Below, piece by piece: positions 34,153 through 47,532 of a stretch of 64,000 nt of DNA. The stretch lies in NCBI RefSeq assembly GCF_041381155.1, contig NC_091134.1, positions 54,757,944 to 54,821,943 of the forward strand, given 5' to 3'. Positions within the stretch are counted from its first letter, which is position 1. Every line of letters starts with the position of its first letter. Origin of the DNA: Argopecten irradians (Eukaryota; Mollusca; Bivalvia; Pectinida; Pectinidae). Made by a program: the position numbers and the translations under genes. The notes under the pieces are model-generated. The model did not search any database and had not been told where the DNA came from. It was given only the letters and a program-made list of their open reading frames with translations.

Positions 34153-36576
34153 CTGTTGTATTATTTTAAAACTAGATTGTATAATGTTGTTTAAGCAATG
34201 TATAAACACTTCAGTCTTAATCTACAGATGCATGGTTTACCTGGTTCGCTGAAAAAACTTTGGAGTCTTTTGACTCGCAAGGGATTTTAGTTTACAATTC
34301 ATGTTATATGTTCAATGCCGTATTGTATTTTTATTTTCAAATATATATGAAGAAACGTGTTTGTAACATATCGCGTGAAACTGACTCCAACTTATCTTAG
34401 CTAATGTTGAAAGCTTAATTAAACTTTTATTATAAATTATATGATTTCATGCGATACTATCTTTTGATGTATGTCATAAGAAATCGACAACAGTCGTTTT
34501 AAGATTCATGACTACATTGTATTATTATTTTTACAGCAATGGCGATGATAACAAAAAAAAAAAAAAAAAGATTATTGTAGTCTCGCAATAATTGTTCCAC
34601 TCTGATTGTATACGATACTAAAGTTATCGATTATAACGCACCCATACAAAAACATATGTAAATAAATTGAAAAAAAGGTTATTTTTAATTATTATCAAAA
34701 AGATAAATCAATGTAGAGTCTATTTGATGAATATATGTAGTGTTTGATGAAATTCGATGATTATGAATACTATGTTTCTATAATGCCGGGGTATACCTTT
34801 TTAATGCTAAAGTAAACATGGATAAAATCTGACCACTTAGGTGGTATTAATTTTTGTTTTAAGTTAGAAGTTTGTACCTCCCAAATCTTTGAATTATGTA
34901 AATGAATCATTGCCACGGTTCTGTTTCTTATACGTAATGTATAGGCCTATATGAATCAGTCAATACTCGCATTATACTTGTAAGCGAATGGACATGGGAC
35001 AACACTACATGTCTACTTTTTTTTCACTGCAGGGGTATACTATTTCTAATGGAGGTTTTGTTAGCATGGAGGAAAAACCACCGACAGCCATACAATTTTG
35101 ATCTAGTTGCCTGGATCTCTTGTTTGGAGTCAAATGGGAAGCTGTGTTAGATGGTCCTTACTGTTGGACATCTAGACAATAAAGGACATATATATAACTT
35201 TCAATTACTACATGTACATGTGTTAGATCATTATCACTTCATTTTAATTTCAATCATAGTAAAATAAACAAATTATTTATTTTCTCCTATATTTTTTAAC
35301 CATTACATTCACGTACTCTAAAACTGTGACGGTCACATCCATTGTGACAAACTATCCTCTTGTAAAATATTGATAGCTAGAGTTTATGTGTCAATGTAAT
35401 TATTGTTATTTTTAGACCCCCTACAGTTATCAATAATAATTCCGGTGAACATTACACTCAACTAAATGATGTTATACAATACCAATTGAATTGTTTACTT
35501 GTTTAGATGTTTACGGACATTTAAAACCATCACACACCACGCGTGGCTGGGGGTAGCTCGATTGGTGCTGCAGACGTAGGACGGGTGCACAAACAGTTCC
35601 GCCTTGTTGTGTATGTTTATGGAGGTGTCTGTACAGGCGCCGTAAATCGATAAACCCACCTGGCCGATAACAGGTACACCCGTACTCTTACACTCCTAAA
35701 TACTCTTATAATTGATTTACCATTATCAAACGAAAATGACTCGATGGGTATTGATATATAACAATCATTTAATTGGTTTATTGGTGCATATGAGGAAGTT
35801 AATAAAATGGTGAGATGTAGAGTTTTACCCTAGGAAATTTTAATTCAAGGTAGAAAAAAATAACACACAGCTTTTGTTATATAAAGTCGACAAATAAACG
35901 TGAATAAAAATAGCAAAACAAATTTGCGAATGCAGATTTGGCATTACTTGATTAATTCTGTCACTTCCCAATTCTTACAAGTTTCATAACATGTCATTCT
36001 GAATAGACAGATACTTAGTGTTTCAAACGAAGTATTATCGTTAACCAAACAAATCCACTGACATGATATATATCGATATGTATATCAGGCTGCTTTATAT
36101 GCAGACGAAGCTTGTTGCACAAACACACTAGCAATTGAGTCTATTTATATAGCAGATTATTAGAGACAACTCTTATGATCAAATAATGTTATCAGTCATG
36201 TCAACGAAAGTGCATCGTCTGCAGGTAAACCACTCCACTATGAGCCTTCGATCACATTGGATTGTAAAATAAAAAGTCACAGTATAACCTCAATATTTTA
36301 ATAGCGATATTAATTTCTGTTATTCTAGGACTTCGAAATGGTTCAGGAGTGAATAAATCCAAAGAACAAAATAATGTGAGAGGCGTTCTGCCAAAGGAAA
36401 ATATATTTTGTTATTACATGTTATATTCAATAAAAAAGTTTTGGAAAAAAAGAACAAAATATCAAAGCTAATATCACAAAGGTGTTAAGGTAGGCAAATG
36501 AAATGGGAAAAGGTTTCATGACTTTAACATTAGTCATGACAACATTATCATTTGCCATTTGATTCCATAGTTTCTA
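34153..36576. other. Gene-poor region after gene H
   Basis: AT-rich. A poly(A) run lies at 34553-34569. A GC-richer patch at 35530-35690 contains CCACCTGGCCGATAACAGG and TAGCTCGATTGGTGC; it weakly recalls the family promoters, but no gene follows. No other feature is seen. Confidence 0.4.
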
Positions 36577-37585
36577 ACGTCATGTTACCCAAATTGGCAC
36601 GCTACCCAAAATGGCACACTTTTCGATAATATTGCTTCCGTTTTAATTCACTTTGGAAATTTTCTTTTAGCTGTAGCTATAATTATTCCCTGATCATCAT
36701 GAAATTCTTTAATGGTGATATTTCCACATGACCATAGCTAGGAAGGATTTTGTTCAGCTATAAACTTGAGAAAATACCTGAAATCAAGTGTTACGGTAAA
36801 TATTGCCCCGTGCGATGACTCTAGTTTTCCACTTTTCGCTCAATAGTCTGCTCTACAAAGTGTGGAAATGGTATAAACTATGTCTAGAACACAAATTTAA
36901 TCAATTTAGTTGTCAGTTACTTGGTAGTTTCATAGTTCAGAGCTGTTTTATCCTCAGTAAATGTTGATTTTCTAGTATGGAAATTTTTCATCTGCGATAA
37001 TGTGCGCATGCGAAATGAAACAAAGGTGCGCTCGAGTAGCACTTATACATCCAAGAGTTACTTCCCTTATGCCATTTATATGTTTATTTAACAGTAAAAC
37101 ACACACAAAGCTTACAAAGGCAAAATATGCCTAAATATTGTCTTAAAAATTATGTAAGAAAGGTAAGTGATAACCATAAAGATGAAATTTTACCTGCGTA
37201 ATGACTACATTGATTTTGACGTCAATCATCCAAATAATACATATAGAGAAAAGTGTTCAATGGCATTAATTGTTGATTTTTGTATAAGAGTTTCAATATA
37301 AGTCAAATTATATTTGAAATATCCCAATATTTTTCAATGCTCACTGTTTTTACCTGGGTGTGCCAATCTGGGTACGCGCACCTGGTTGATAGCAGGTGCG
37401 TTCCAGACCTGTATCCAAGGATGCTATTTATGGAAACACGTGCAGAAAGAATTCCAAACATAAACCAACAGACAGATGATAGGCTCTATTTGTAAGATTG
37501 ATACAAAAATTGGAATTTTATTGCAATCTGAAAAATAGATGCTTAAAAATAAGAAAAATGTGTGCCAATCTGGGTTACATGACGT
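36577..37585. mobile_element. 1.0-kb TA-flanked inverted-repeat element
   Basis: TA at 36575-36576 and 37586-37587 flank ACGTCATGTTACCCAAATTG (left) and its near complement (right). The motif CCCAAATTGGCAC and variants recur inside, at 36603 and inverted at 37359, like subterminal transposase sites. No transposase frame is visible. TA targets fit the Tc1/mariner superfamily, but this is not established. Confidence 0.6.
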
Positions 37586-40500
37586 TATAGATTACACGTC
37601 GTATTTTGATCACAGTCTCTGTTTTAAAAGAAGTATAATCATTTGTTTAACTATATCATAAATGTTCATGTTATGGATTTAAAATATGAAAGTAACATAT
37701 TTAAAATTCTATAAAAAAACACTTAATTCATTTGTACAAATAGAAATGTAAGCAATTTACTGTTGAGGTTTATATATTCACTCTATAGTGCTTTTCCTAT
37801 TACTATGGATTCAGAAAATTGCTTAGATTAATAAAACCATGACATTATCTCATTATGTATTCTATCAATACAGATTCAACAATTTAAAATGATTGTCCTG
37901 GCGTTTAGATGTTAAGAAGAAAATGGATGACAAAATAGTTATAGTATTCTTAATAGTACAAATTTTCTGATATCACAAGATTGCAAGATAAAAAAATAAT
38001 ATAGAAAATAACAATCAAATGCATCATATTAATTTACCCACACGAATACAACGGTTTAATTAATTATAGCTGAACGTATTTGAACTGCACAACAAAGTAA
38101 CCTGTTTACGTCTTCTTCTATGGTAACCTTAAGCAAAGGGATTTTATACCAGTAACTTAATTATTTGATGAGCCTTGATGTGTATACATATTTAGAAGCA
38201 TATCATGAAAAATCAAAATTTAGGGAAATACCTCGAGCAAAATTGCAGTTTAAGTTACGCTATCAAGCTTAAAATTTAAAACTGATGTGCAACTCTAATG
38301 TGTTTTATTCAAATCTCGATGGAGTAGGGCACGGTCATGGGTGTTAATGGATACAAATATTTGATAAATTAATAAATTGTACGAATTTCTCTCCTGCAGC
38401 GACATTCAAACAATATCTATAGGGGTATGTCTGGCAATAAGCTAACTAAATCCGTCCTTGAATGCATACCATAATTTAACCTATCATTAAAGCATGGAAG
38501 TTATTTTAACATTTGATGGAGCTATTTTACAAGGCTACATAGGTCTTCTGCATAATGACGCACAATACGTTATCATGAATATAGTTACGGCAGTGAAAAG
38601 GCACTGACGTTCGCTCCATTACGCGGCAACAACAATTGACATGTTTCAGGGTAAAACCGCGTGAAAGCCCTGGATTTATTGTATCTGGTGATTAACATAA
38701 ACGATAGCAAGACGCTCTCGCGAAAAAAGTATATGACTCACTGGAAAACACATCAGTGATAAAGTGAAAACCTAAAAACAAACATCACTTGATAATGGAC
38801 AAAGGGAACCAAGGAGATAATAAACAAAATGTAATACAGCATAAGTCAAGATTAGGTTCCGTGTTTGTTGCTGACGACACAATATGTTTGATCTTATCAC
38901 TGGTAACACCCACATATTCAAAGACAAATACATGCAATTTATATATGGCTTAATGTGCATCGATTTATCTCAAAGCGCATTTCCTATTACCTAATGTACA
39001 AATAAAATGTCATGGTGATATAAATAGCAAATAAATCTTTCCCCTTTGTTAATTTCAAAATAGTACTGTATAGAATAGTGTTTTGCACTTTGAAATGAAC
39101 ATCACAAAAGTTATCATGCAATGCCTTATTAATGAGGACCGGAAATGAACGTCTTTTTCTCTTGAATCTGTCAATGTGCAGAATGCTATACTTTCACGAT
39201 GTTTTTAAACACAAACATCACATATATTTTAATTGAATATTGAACATTAATTCGGATATGTGATTAAATAAACATTCCCACTGCCTGGTACAGCTGGCTT
39301 CAGATACATCAGATAGTGTTTAAATGTAGGAACATTAATGTTAAATCAGACGGGGTTTGTAGGGACAACCTCATCTCTGACGTCATAAGTGCCAAGCGTA
39401 TCGGTTGATCAGAAGAGTGCAAAATCACTTAAGTGTAGTTTAATGACATTTAATGCATTAATAAATCATTTCACTTTTCTCCTTTCAAAAATGAAGCCAT
39501 AGCGCCGTAACAACATAAGGTGTTGTCTAGGGGAAAGCGAAATATATCCAATATCTTGTTTTACAACTAGGAAAAACATCTAAACCAAAGTCAACTCGTT
39601 CACTGGATCGTTTTCTAGACGTTTACGTCATGTCATGTTTTATGCGACGTGCACTAATGCTACATTTTGATTATAATTTAAATCGCTGGAGATTATATTA
39701 ACATGATTTTATAGTGTGATACGTGTCATATGGAGGTCGACGGTAAAACAGCTACATTTCGACATGGATGACAGAATCTCACAATACATATCACAGTTCG
39801 TTACATATTTAATAGCATACAGTCCCTGGTCTCAATTCAAACTGTATCGAAATCATTCGCGGATAGTAATGAAGCAAACATGATCTGATAATACAAAACT
39901 GGTTCAAAATCTTATTCTCAACAGGAGACATGTGCAAAGGATGGTTTTAGGATTTTATCTTTTTTTTTTTTACTTTAATTATTTATTTTTAATAGAACTT
40001 AATATTTCGGATTGTATCATATACATGATGCCTAAATAATTGCATACCACCCATTATCGATATTTTATCATGTAAATCGTCTGAGTTATGTTGCACCATT
40101 GGTGTCCTTTTAACTGATATCTATAGTATTGATCGATTGATATCACTCCACTGAGGTCAGCCGGAAATCCTAGCATAGGATATATCTTAATGTCAATGTT
40201 TTCTTTTCTGCTTGTTTCAACTCATTATGATTATATGACCAAACATACACATAATAACAATACAATATGAACAGTTGAAAGGGAAAGCCCATAGTCTTCC
40301 TATCATATAATGTGCGTTTTCTATGTCTGGGTGTTGCCTTTCTTTATGTTCATAAAGATTTTGTTTTGTGTGAATGAGAAACAAGTCTATGTAAGCAAAC
40401 TTGAATAAAGACATATGAAATATATTAGGTTTGGGAATTAAAAAAATATATTAGATGTAATTTCTATTGGATTTTTTTTTCTGCATTTGAAAATACGGAG

Positions 40501-42239
40501 ATGTATTGGATATTTTAGGAATATTTATACCGTGTTTGGATGGAATATCCAATACGTTGTTAATTGTACACTGGGAATTTGAAATTTACTTTTAAGATAA
40601 ATTTATTGATTCACTAATGGAAATTTCCTGGTTTTCCTATGATAGTTTATATAAGAAATTTAACTATATACGAGTTTATAAATCAGTTTCAATACCAATA
40701 TTGACATAAGGGTGTCATGTAATCGGAGTAACTCCTAAGTACCGAAATGGGTTGCTATTCTTCCTTGTATTTTTTGTGTATATATCTATTGTACCTGAGA
40801 TGACAGACCTCTATTACATCACCTTTATTTGGTACTTCACTTGTAGACATCACCCTCTTGTATTGAAGTGTTGCTAGGGATGCAGACCTCTGAACAAACA
40901 AATTGCCGCTCCTTCTACCCAGTGTACTATTACGTAACTCGTATGTGCAGGACTGACGGTCCCACCCATAAACAATTTTGTGAATGATTTCTGACTGATT
41001 TTACTCAATGTTTACAAATAAAGAATGAAACGTTTTTCGTAATAGTAGTTTCATTGAATGAATGAGAACATACGATGTGTTGTATTCGTATATTCCCACA
41101 CACTCAATGAAATATTTGGTACTACAATGGCTTTAGGGTCTTTGAAGATACAGAAAGACCGAGTTTAGGTAAATATTGATCACACTATCCTGTGTTTAGT
41201 TTTGTTGTATACCTTTTTGTCGTTTCCATTTTACGTTAAAGCAAATATATCCAAAATATATACACTAAAAAGGTTGAACAATGTGTCCTCATAGAAAGCT
41301 TTGTTAATAAATTATTCTTCAATAGTGTTCAGTATTAGTTTTAGAATAATGTATCTATAGTACTGTACATAGCTATTTGTCGGCTTTTGTGTTTTCGGGA
41401 ATTGAAAGAATAAATATTGAATTACGACAATCAATTTACGTATCGTAAATAAGCTAGCAACTCGACAGTTCAACAACGCTTTATTTACACCCTAAAGTCT
41501 CTTTGAATCACATGGTTCCAGACAGTTTTGTTTGCCATACAATTTATAGTGGTATATTGTTTATAGAATTAATCAACAACCAAAGACATATAGTATGGGT
41601 TTTAGAGTTTTATTTGCTCTGATCTCATTCGGTAGATAACACAATCTAGACATTCATAAATAACCAGGTACGTACACACAGGTATAGTCTTCCACATTCA
41701 TACGATAGCAAACGCCCGACAAAATAATGCTGAACAAACAGATATATCCCATTCATTCATACTTATCGACAGATCGATAATACACGTCAAACTCAAACAT
41801 TTGTTTTACTTTCTAACACAAGCTCTCTGGCTTTACGATTCAACAATGAAGCGTACATTAGTTATGGGGCGTCACGTTCCCGTCTATCTTACTCACACAC
41901 CCACACTCGGTAGCAATGAGCAATGATGGTAAAGTCATAGTCTGACGTTGTAGAGTAACATGACAACTTGTGCCATTGACTCTTAGCACCATATGATGTG
42001 ATAGACTACCACTTATGCGTTATCCATTTTTTTAATTATCCCATATTATGTACGATCTTTCGCAATTGTCAATCACTCCATTCGGAAAACAATAAAATTG
42101 TGTCCGTTCATCAATTCTAATATCAACACTTTGGATGGATGTAATGGCAGTTATTGCAGCAAAATGATATTGGTATAGGCAATGTTCATCTGAGCACCTC
42201 CGACCCACCATTGTAGACGCAAATGACTTTTCTGGAGAT
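37586..42239. other. Long gene-poor stretch
   Basis: AT-rich with no supported coding region, RNA gene or repeat array. Open frames of 60-65 codons here have AT-rich composition and no splice context. Confidence 0.45.
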
Positions 42240-42419
42240 CTATGAAGGTATGTCCCTTTGGAAGATATTGCACATTACGGAGGAGGAACATCCTTGTTTT
42301 ACTCTCTTTACGAAAGTCACGGCGGTGAAGGTTTCCTCACTAGTATCAGTCCCCCTCACCGAATCATCGGGTGATTTGGTACTAATATCTGAGCAAGATT
42401 TTGGCGTCAGGCTCACATG
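42240..42419 (-). other. Open frame downstream of gene I, possible extra exon
   Basis: On the minus strand, about 60 codons stay open to a TAG at 42240-42242, richer in G+C than the surroundings. The frame includes KSPDDSVRGTDTSEETFTAV and SSSVMCNIFQRD. An acceptor-like TTGCTCAG lies near its start. It occupies the place where G has the second exon of its downstream frame (SPQSVLNIMWN); the similarity is slight. No donor that would join it to gene I is obvious. Confidence 0.25.
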
Positions 42420-42467
42420 TTAATGTTCCATAACATGGCAGGGTGTAATCATTTGATTCATCGAGGT

Positions 42468-43639
42468 TCAAGACACAACTGAATGTTCGAAACTTTCTGA
42501 CTTGGAGAACTTCCATAATTTAATATTTCTTCTGAAAATTTCTTCATACGATTGCTCGTCTGTTTCGGGAATTTTGGCTATGAACATGGATTTCGATGTA
42601 ACAGAAGATAAGGAGTCACTGAGAGTGTGTTCTGTACTACAAAGACTATCATCGCTATCTGAGTCCATAAACCCCATGTCTTCTGTTGAACCAGATGAAT
42701 CTGAAAAATGAAATTTAAACTATTAGATCTCATATTGAAATGTTAGTATAAACACCATGTTTTTAGTACTTCACATTAATTTAATTTAAGTCATAAATTT
42801 ATTTAATACTTTTAGATTTTTGTAATGATCTGAAGAACTTTATGTCGACGTAAAGAAACTGTATTTCCCAGTTTCAACAAAATGTTCTAAAAGAGGTTTT
42901 TATTTGCTGTTGTCAGATTGAAATATTCTTTGAAAAGTCATATTGATATATTCTATATATGAAAAGAGCTAATTAATCGTAATATTAATGAACAAGAAGA
43001 AAATAACAATTTACACTGTGTACTCACCAATGCTTCCAAAAGATCCACTGAAACTCCATGTCATTCGTTTCTGATGGATGTTTGAGGACGTTTCTGGAAT
43101 GGATTCATCACTATTAACAAACTCCCTCCGACCATTTACAAACGATAATTTCTTCTTCAGGGGTCTGTGTGTACTTGGTCGTCGCTTGGAGAGACTCTGA
43201 ATCGTATCGTTGATGTGAATTAGCTGTTTCATTAGCATCACATCTTGTTGACGAAGATCAGCCTGAAATGATCAATATTAAAATGTTAATATCATTATCA
43301 ACTGGAAAATTTGTGAAAAAATACATAACGTAAAATATATAAAAGAGATAAGGAAAAGGTATTCGTAAAAAATGACATAAAAGTATTTATATAATTTGGC
43401 TAAAAAATTATTATTTTCTATATCTGATTTCAAAATAATATCAAAATGAATTCATTAAAATATAATAATCCTGTCTTTTCATTAATATCATAAGTTATAA
43501 ACCAATACACATAATCTGTTGGTAAATGAAAGAAAACAAAATAAAAATTTACCATTTCACTCCTGAGTGTAGCTAGTGCATTGTTAAGTCTATCGCCAGC
43601 ATTGTTACTGACTGGAGCTGTTGTCATTAAATTTTCCAT
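42468..43639 (-). CDS. Gene I: longest family member, three exons
   Basis: Exons 43639-43553, 43262-43028 and 42700-42468 on the minus strand, 555 bases, 184 aa. Exon 1: MENLMTTAPVSNNAGDRLNN then ALATLRSEM. Exon 2: ADLRQQDVMLMKQLIHINDT, basic segment (KRRPSTHRPLKKK, NGRREF), SDESIPETSSN and a basic/serine run ending SFGSIG. A phase-1 intron (GTGAGT, TTTTCAG) leads to DSSGSTEDMGFMDSDSDDSL and then about 45 extra residues (MFIAKIPETDEQSYEEIF, KLWKFSKSESFEH) not found in other copies. The exon layout equals gene A, so A and I keep the same extra intron at the two ends of the cluster. Junctions keep the frame. Function unknown. Confidence 0.78.
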
Positions 43640-43745
43640 TGTAATCCTGTAACTTCTCCTCTCGATTTCTTTGACACTTAATATAAGTTCCGTGTTACCT
43701 GTAATGTGTCGGTCTTACAACTGATGATATACCTGGCGCTTTCTC

Positions 43746-43811
43746 CCTTATATATACTATGGGCCATTAACACCTCCCAGAGCACCTGGTGATCCGGCTA
43801 TGTGAGATACA
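43746..43811 (-). promoter_or_regulatory. Promoter of gene I
   Basis: TATATATAAGG on the minus strand (43746-43756), 107 bases before the ATG. Upstream are GGGAGGTGTTAATGG, CACCAGGTG and, further off, TACCTGGTACAGGTGTATTG; E-box-rich but only loosely like the family motif. Confidence 0.55.
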
Positions 43812-44095
43812 ATACACCTGTACCAGGTAACAACAGGTAGGTTGTCAGTCGGGGTTAGGCTCTCTCCGATACCTGTACCGTTATAAAACATGTTTTCGCT
43901 GTAAGTATTGGACTCCGCTGTGGTCTTAACACCTATCGAGGTCATTTGGTCCTTGAACTTTGTTTTTCGGAGATGTTGACTCCATACAAAGATTAAATGT
44001 TCGTATTATCAGGAATGTGACATTTTTTGCATGCTTATATCTCTTTAGCAGGAATGGTCTTTTCTCTCATATTTGAGCAAATGACGATGTTTCTT

Positions 44096-45315
44096 TAGAC
44101 AAGAGGCCCAAGAGGCCTTGACGGTCACCTGAGTGCTGATACAGAAAGAGCATTGCAAAGTTGGTTCAAATCTGTAAAAAATTATTTACGAATTAGAATA
44201 AATTTTAAAGTTGAACCTTCGTATTAGATTTTTTTTTTTTTTTCATTTTGATAGTTAGTGTATTATGTTACCAAACCTTATGCTTAAAATTCCAATTTGC
44301 TTTGCAAATGTTAAACAGCAAAACCAAACTAGAAGTCAGTCAGTGTCAGTGATTTTATAAATTTCACTTTTTAATCTATGAAGATTATTTGGTTCCATCA
44401 AACCTGTGAAATCAGAAGAAGATTTTTGAAATTTTAGCCATTTTGACCCATTTTGGCCCCGCCCCTCTGGCCCCTGGGGGTCGGCAAGGACCAATATGGA
44501 TATGAGGTTAAAATGCGATCTCGGGCTAATAAAACTAAGCAAATAATTTTCAAAAATTTGTTTTTCCAATATAAACTATAGTAAATTTGACCCCTCCCCA
44601 GGGGAAAATCTGAGATCCCAGGGCCATGAAATTCACAATTTTTGTAAAGGGCCTTAAGACCTTTCCGTCTATGAAGAGTATTTGATTCTACCAGTTCCAT
44701 AATTTCAGAAGAAGATTTTAAAAGTTTTGGCCTATTTGACCCCTTTTGGCCCCGCCCCCAAGGCCTCTTGAGGCCAGTCATGGAAAATTTGTTAATAGGA
44801 TTCAATGGCCATTTCATAGGAATATTTCTGACAACATATGACTAATTTCCTATTATAAATGACCAAATAATGCTAAAAAATATGTTTTCCCTACATAAAC
44901 TAAAGTAAACTTAACCCCCTCACCAGGGGGAAACCTGAGACCCCAGGGTCATACAATTCACTATTTTTGTAGAGGGCCTTGAGACCTTTCTATCTATGAA
45001 GAGTATTTGATTCTACCACATCTGTGAGTGGAGAAGATTTTTGAAATTTTAGCCAATTTTACCCCTTTTGGTCCCTCCCACAGCCCCCTGGGGGTGGGGG
45101 TCATATAATTCACAATTTTGATTTGCCTTACGCCTTAGTAGGTTTGAGCAAAATTTCAATGAAATGGCTGCAGCGGTTTTGAGAGGAAGTCGAAAATGTA
45201 AATTGTTTACGGACGCACGACGCACGATGCACGACATACGACGGACGACGCCGGACGACGCACGACGACGGACTAAAGGTGATTAGAAAAGGTCACTTGC
45301 TCAGGTGACCTAAAA
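44096..45315. mobile_element. 1.2-kb interspersed repeat with GGTCACCTGAG ends
   Basis: Starts near GACAAGAGGCCCAAGAGG and ends near CTCAGGTGACCTAAAAA; GGTCACCTGAG (44124-44134) is inverted at 45300-45310. Three degenerate internal copies of a segment with GAAGAAGATTTTTGAAATT, TTTTGGCCCCGCCCC and CCCTGGGGGTC lie near 44420, 44710 and 45030. A CGACGACG-rich run is at 45216-45275. This type of repeat is, to my knowledge, common in mollusc genomes. No coding capacity. Confidence 0.7.
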
Positions 45316-47532
45316 ATTGAAGTCAATTTCTCTGAACACACATAAAGAAACATCTTTTTACACAAAATGGCGTTTATGATTATAAAAAAACAAAATGAAA
45401 ATTCGCATCCATGTATTCTGCTTATTAATTCTTCTTTGACCAACACTTTAAGTCGTAAGTCAAAACAATGACTATTTCTGGGAAAATTGTTTTAAATTAT
45501 GAAAATAACATTTCATTATGACTTAACAAGTACGTTAACGCTTATTTATCCTTTTTTTAGATATTAGATTCTGCCGAAAATATTGAAAATTATTGAACAA
45601 AATCTAATTTTCTATCTCCGCATATACCTTTTCCTATCATTACTAATTATTGATCGATCAAACATTACTACATAATCTTCTAAATCAATTTTATTTTCTG
45701 TATATTCAAAGCGCTTATTTTCTATTTGATGTGAAACTACAATTAATGAATTCAAATTCGAACATCATGCATAATTATCAGTTATCAATTAAGCCGCTAT
45801 CACTCTTTTCTTTATTATAGTTTGAACATAAATATATAAGAATGTTCCAAAAAAATGTTTATTTCGTGAAACAATATCATAACACCAGTTGAATCACGTT
45901 GTCGTGATATCTTCACATGATCATATTTAAACAACTTCTGACTTTACATATTTTTTTTTTTTGAAACGTGTAGTAAGTGTATCGTACGTTCAAAAATTGC
46001 TGTGAATACATATGTATTAATGCATGTTTACGTAACTGTAGAGTTGGGATTTCCAGGTAAAGGTGTTACGACCGTTAATTCCAGGTTCTAAGACAAGAAC
46101 CGTGTTAATGCGGGGGATTCAGTAATGAATTTTACCAAACTTGAGGTGTATGTCAACGCTTTGCTTGAAACAAATGCATTTATGCACACAATTAGCATAC
46201 TTCTCACCACGATATGTAATAACATGCAGGATGACACCACATCCGAGGGGCTATAGTGTTATGGTAATCATTCAAGGTGATTAATTAACTCTGGCCTACT
46301 CTAGGCCATTGTATTATGTAACCTCACCCATCAATTCTATCCACAAATGCTTTTAATGTTCACTTGAAATCCTTATGAAATGTCTTCAAAAGATAATTAC
46401 CTTTCTCTCCTATTGTGTGTCAGATGTGTTGACGTCATATAGATCATGGGAATCGAGGAAAAATAAATAAAAACCGGAACTAATTTCCGGTTGTGGTTTC
46501 AGTAGCCTTAACTCATCGAACTTGACAATAAACAAAAGATATTTAAATATAACGGCAAACAAACGCTCATATAAATCATAATATAAATTAGTGCCATTAA
46601 TGACTTTTCCAACTAATCTGCAATACTATTCTACTTTCTTTTGGTTGTGTTAAAATTGTTAAAAGATTAAAAAAAACATATCTTTATTAGTATTATTCCG
46701 ATTAATATATAGCTAATTTTCATTTTTGACTCAATGTGACTCTTGTTACATTGCCATCAGTGTCAAATACTAAAGTAATCAATCAGTCCAAAACACTGTA
46801 GAAGAAACATAACCACGAATTAGGCCATGATACTGTACAAAAAAACACCATAACAATCATTTAACAATAGAGAACCAGATAAAGAGACCCAATATCTTTT
46901 CCTTGGTGTCTTAAAACGAGAGTAATTTTAAAGACAGATCGAGTACTGAATGTTCCTGTACAGAGGTGAGACCACCTTGGCCCTGTTAATGATACAGATT
47001 ACTCAACAATGGCAAAATCACACGATTCCAACAGGGTGGCAAGGAAGGCCTTTATCTCCGTAATCATTAACAGGACCACATGCGTTTTTATGAATATGAT
47101 GGATCTACCTGAAGTACTAAACAATATATCTACCACCAGGTATAGTAATCCTTATGCATGTGCTGATTCTCTTTTCATTTTATTGCGTCACTACGTGGGG
47201 CAGAGCAAACATGTGTCTACACATGAATTAGAGACTAACGCATGATCAGAAATAATTGGATGTCATTTAAACTTAGAACATCCAAGTCCTTGGATAACTT
47301 TTCTCTTTAGTTCTATCTGAATTAAATTAAATCATAATTATTAAAACTTACCTGCAGACGTCATAAAATCTTTGATTGTCATTAACTGCATTCAGTTTTG
47401 TGTAACAGCAATGTCATGATTGATATCAAATAAAAACGAAAAATAATAATAATAAATAAACCGATATGAATGCCACCCCAATATCAAAATCGATTAAACT
47501 CATTCACAATAAAAACAGTATGATGTTCTTAA
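45316..47532. other. Gene-poor region
   Basis: AT-rich. A loose inverted repeat, CTGTTAATGAT near 46984 and ATCATTAACAGG near 47074, is too short to classify. No gene seen. Confidence 0.4.

Noticed and set aside
35550-35610. tRNA-like A box TAGCTCGATTGG
   Set aside because: No B box at the right distance and no cloverleaf pairing.
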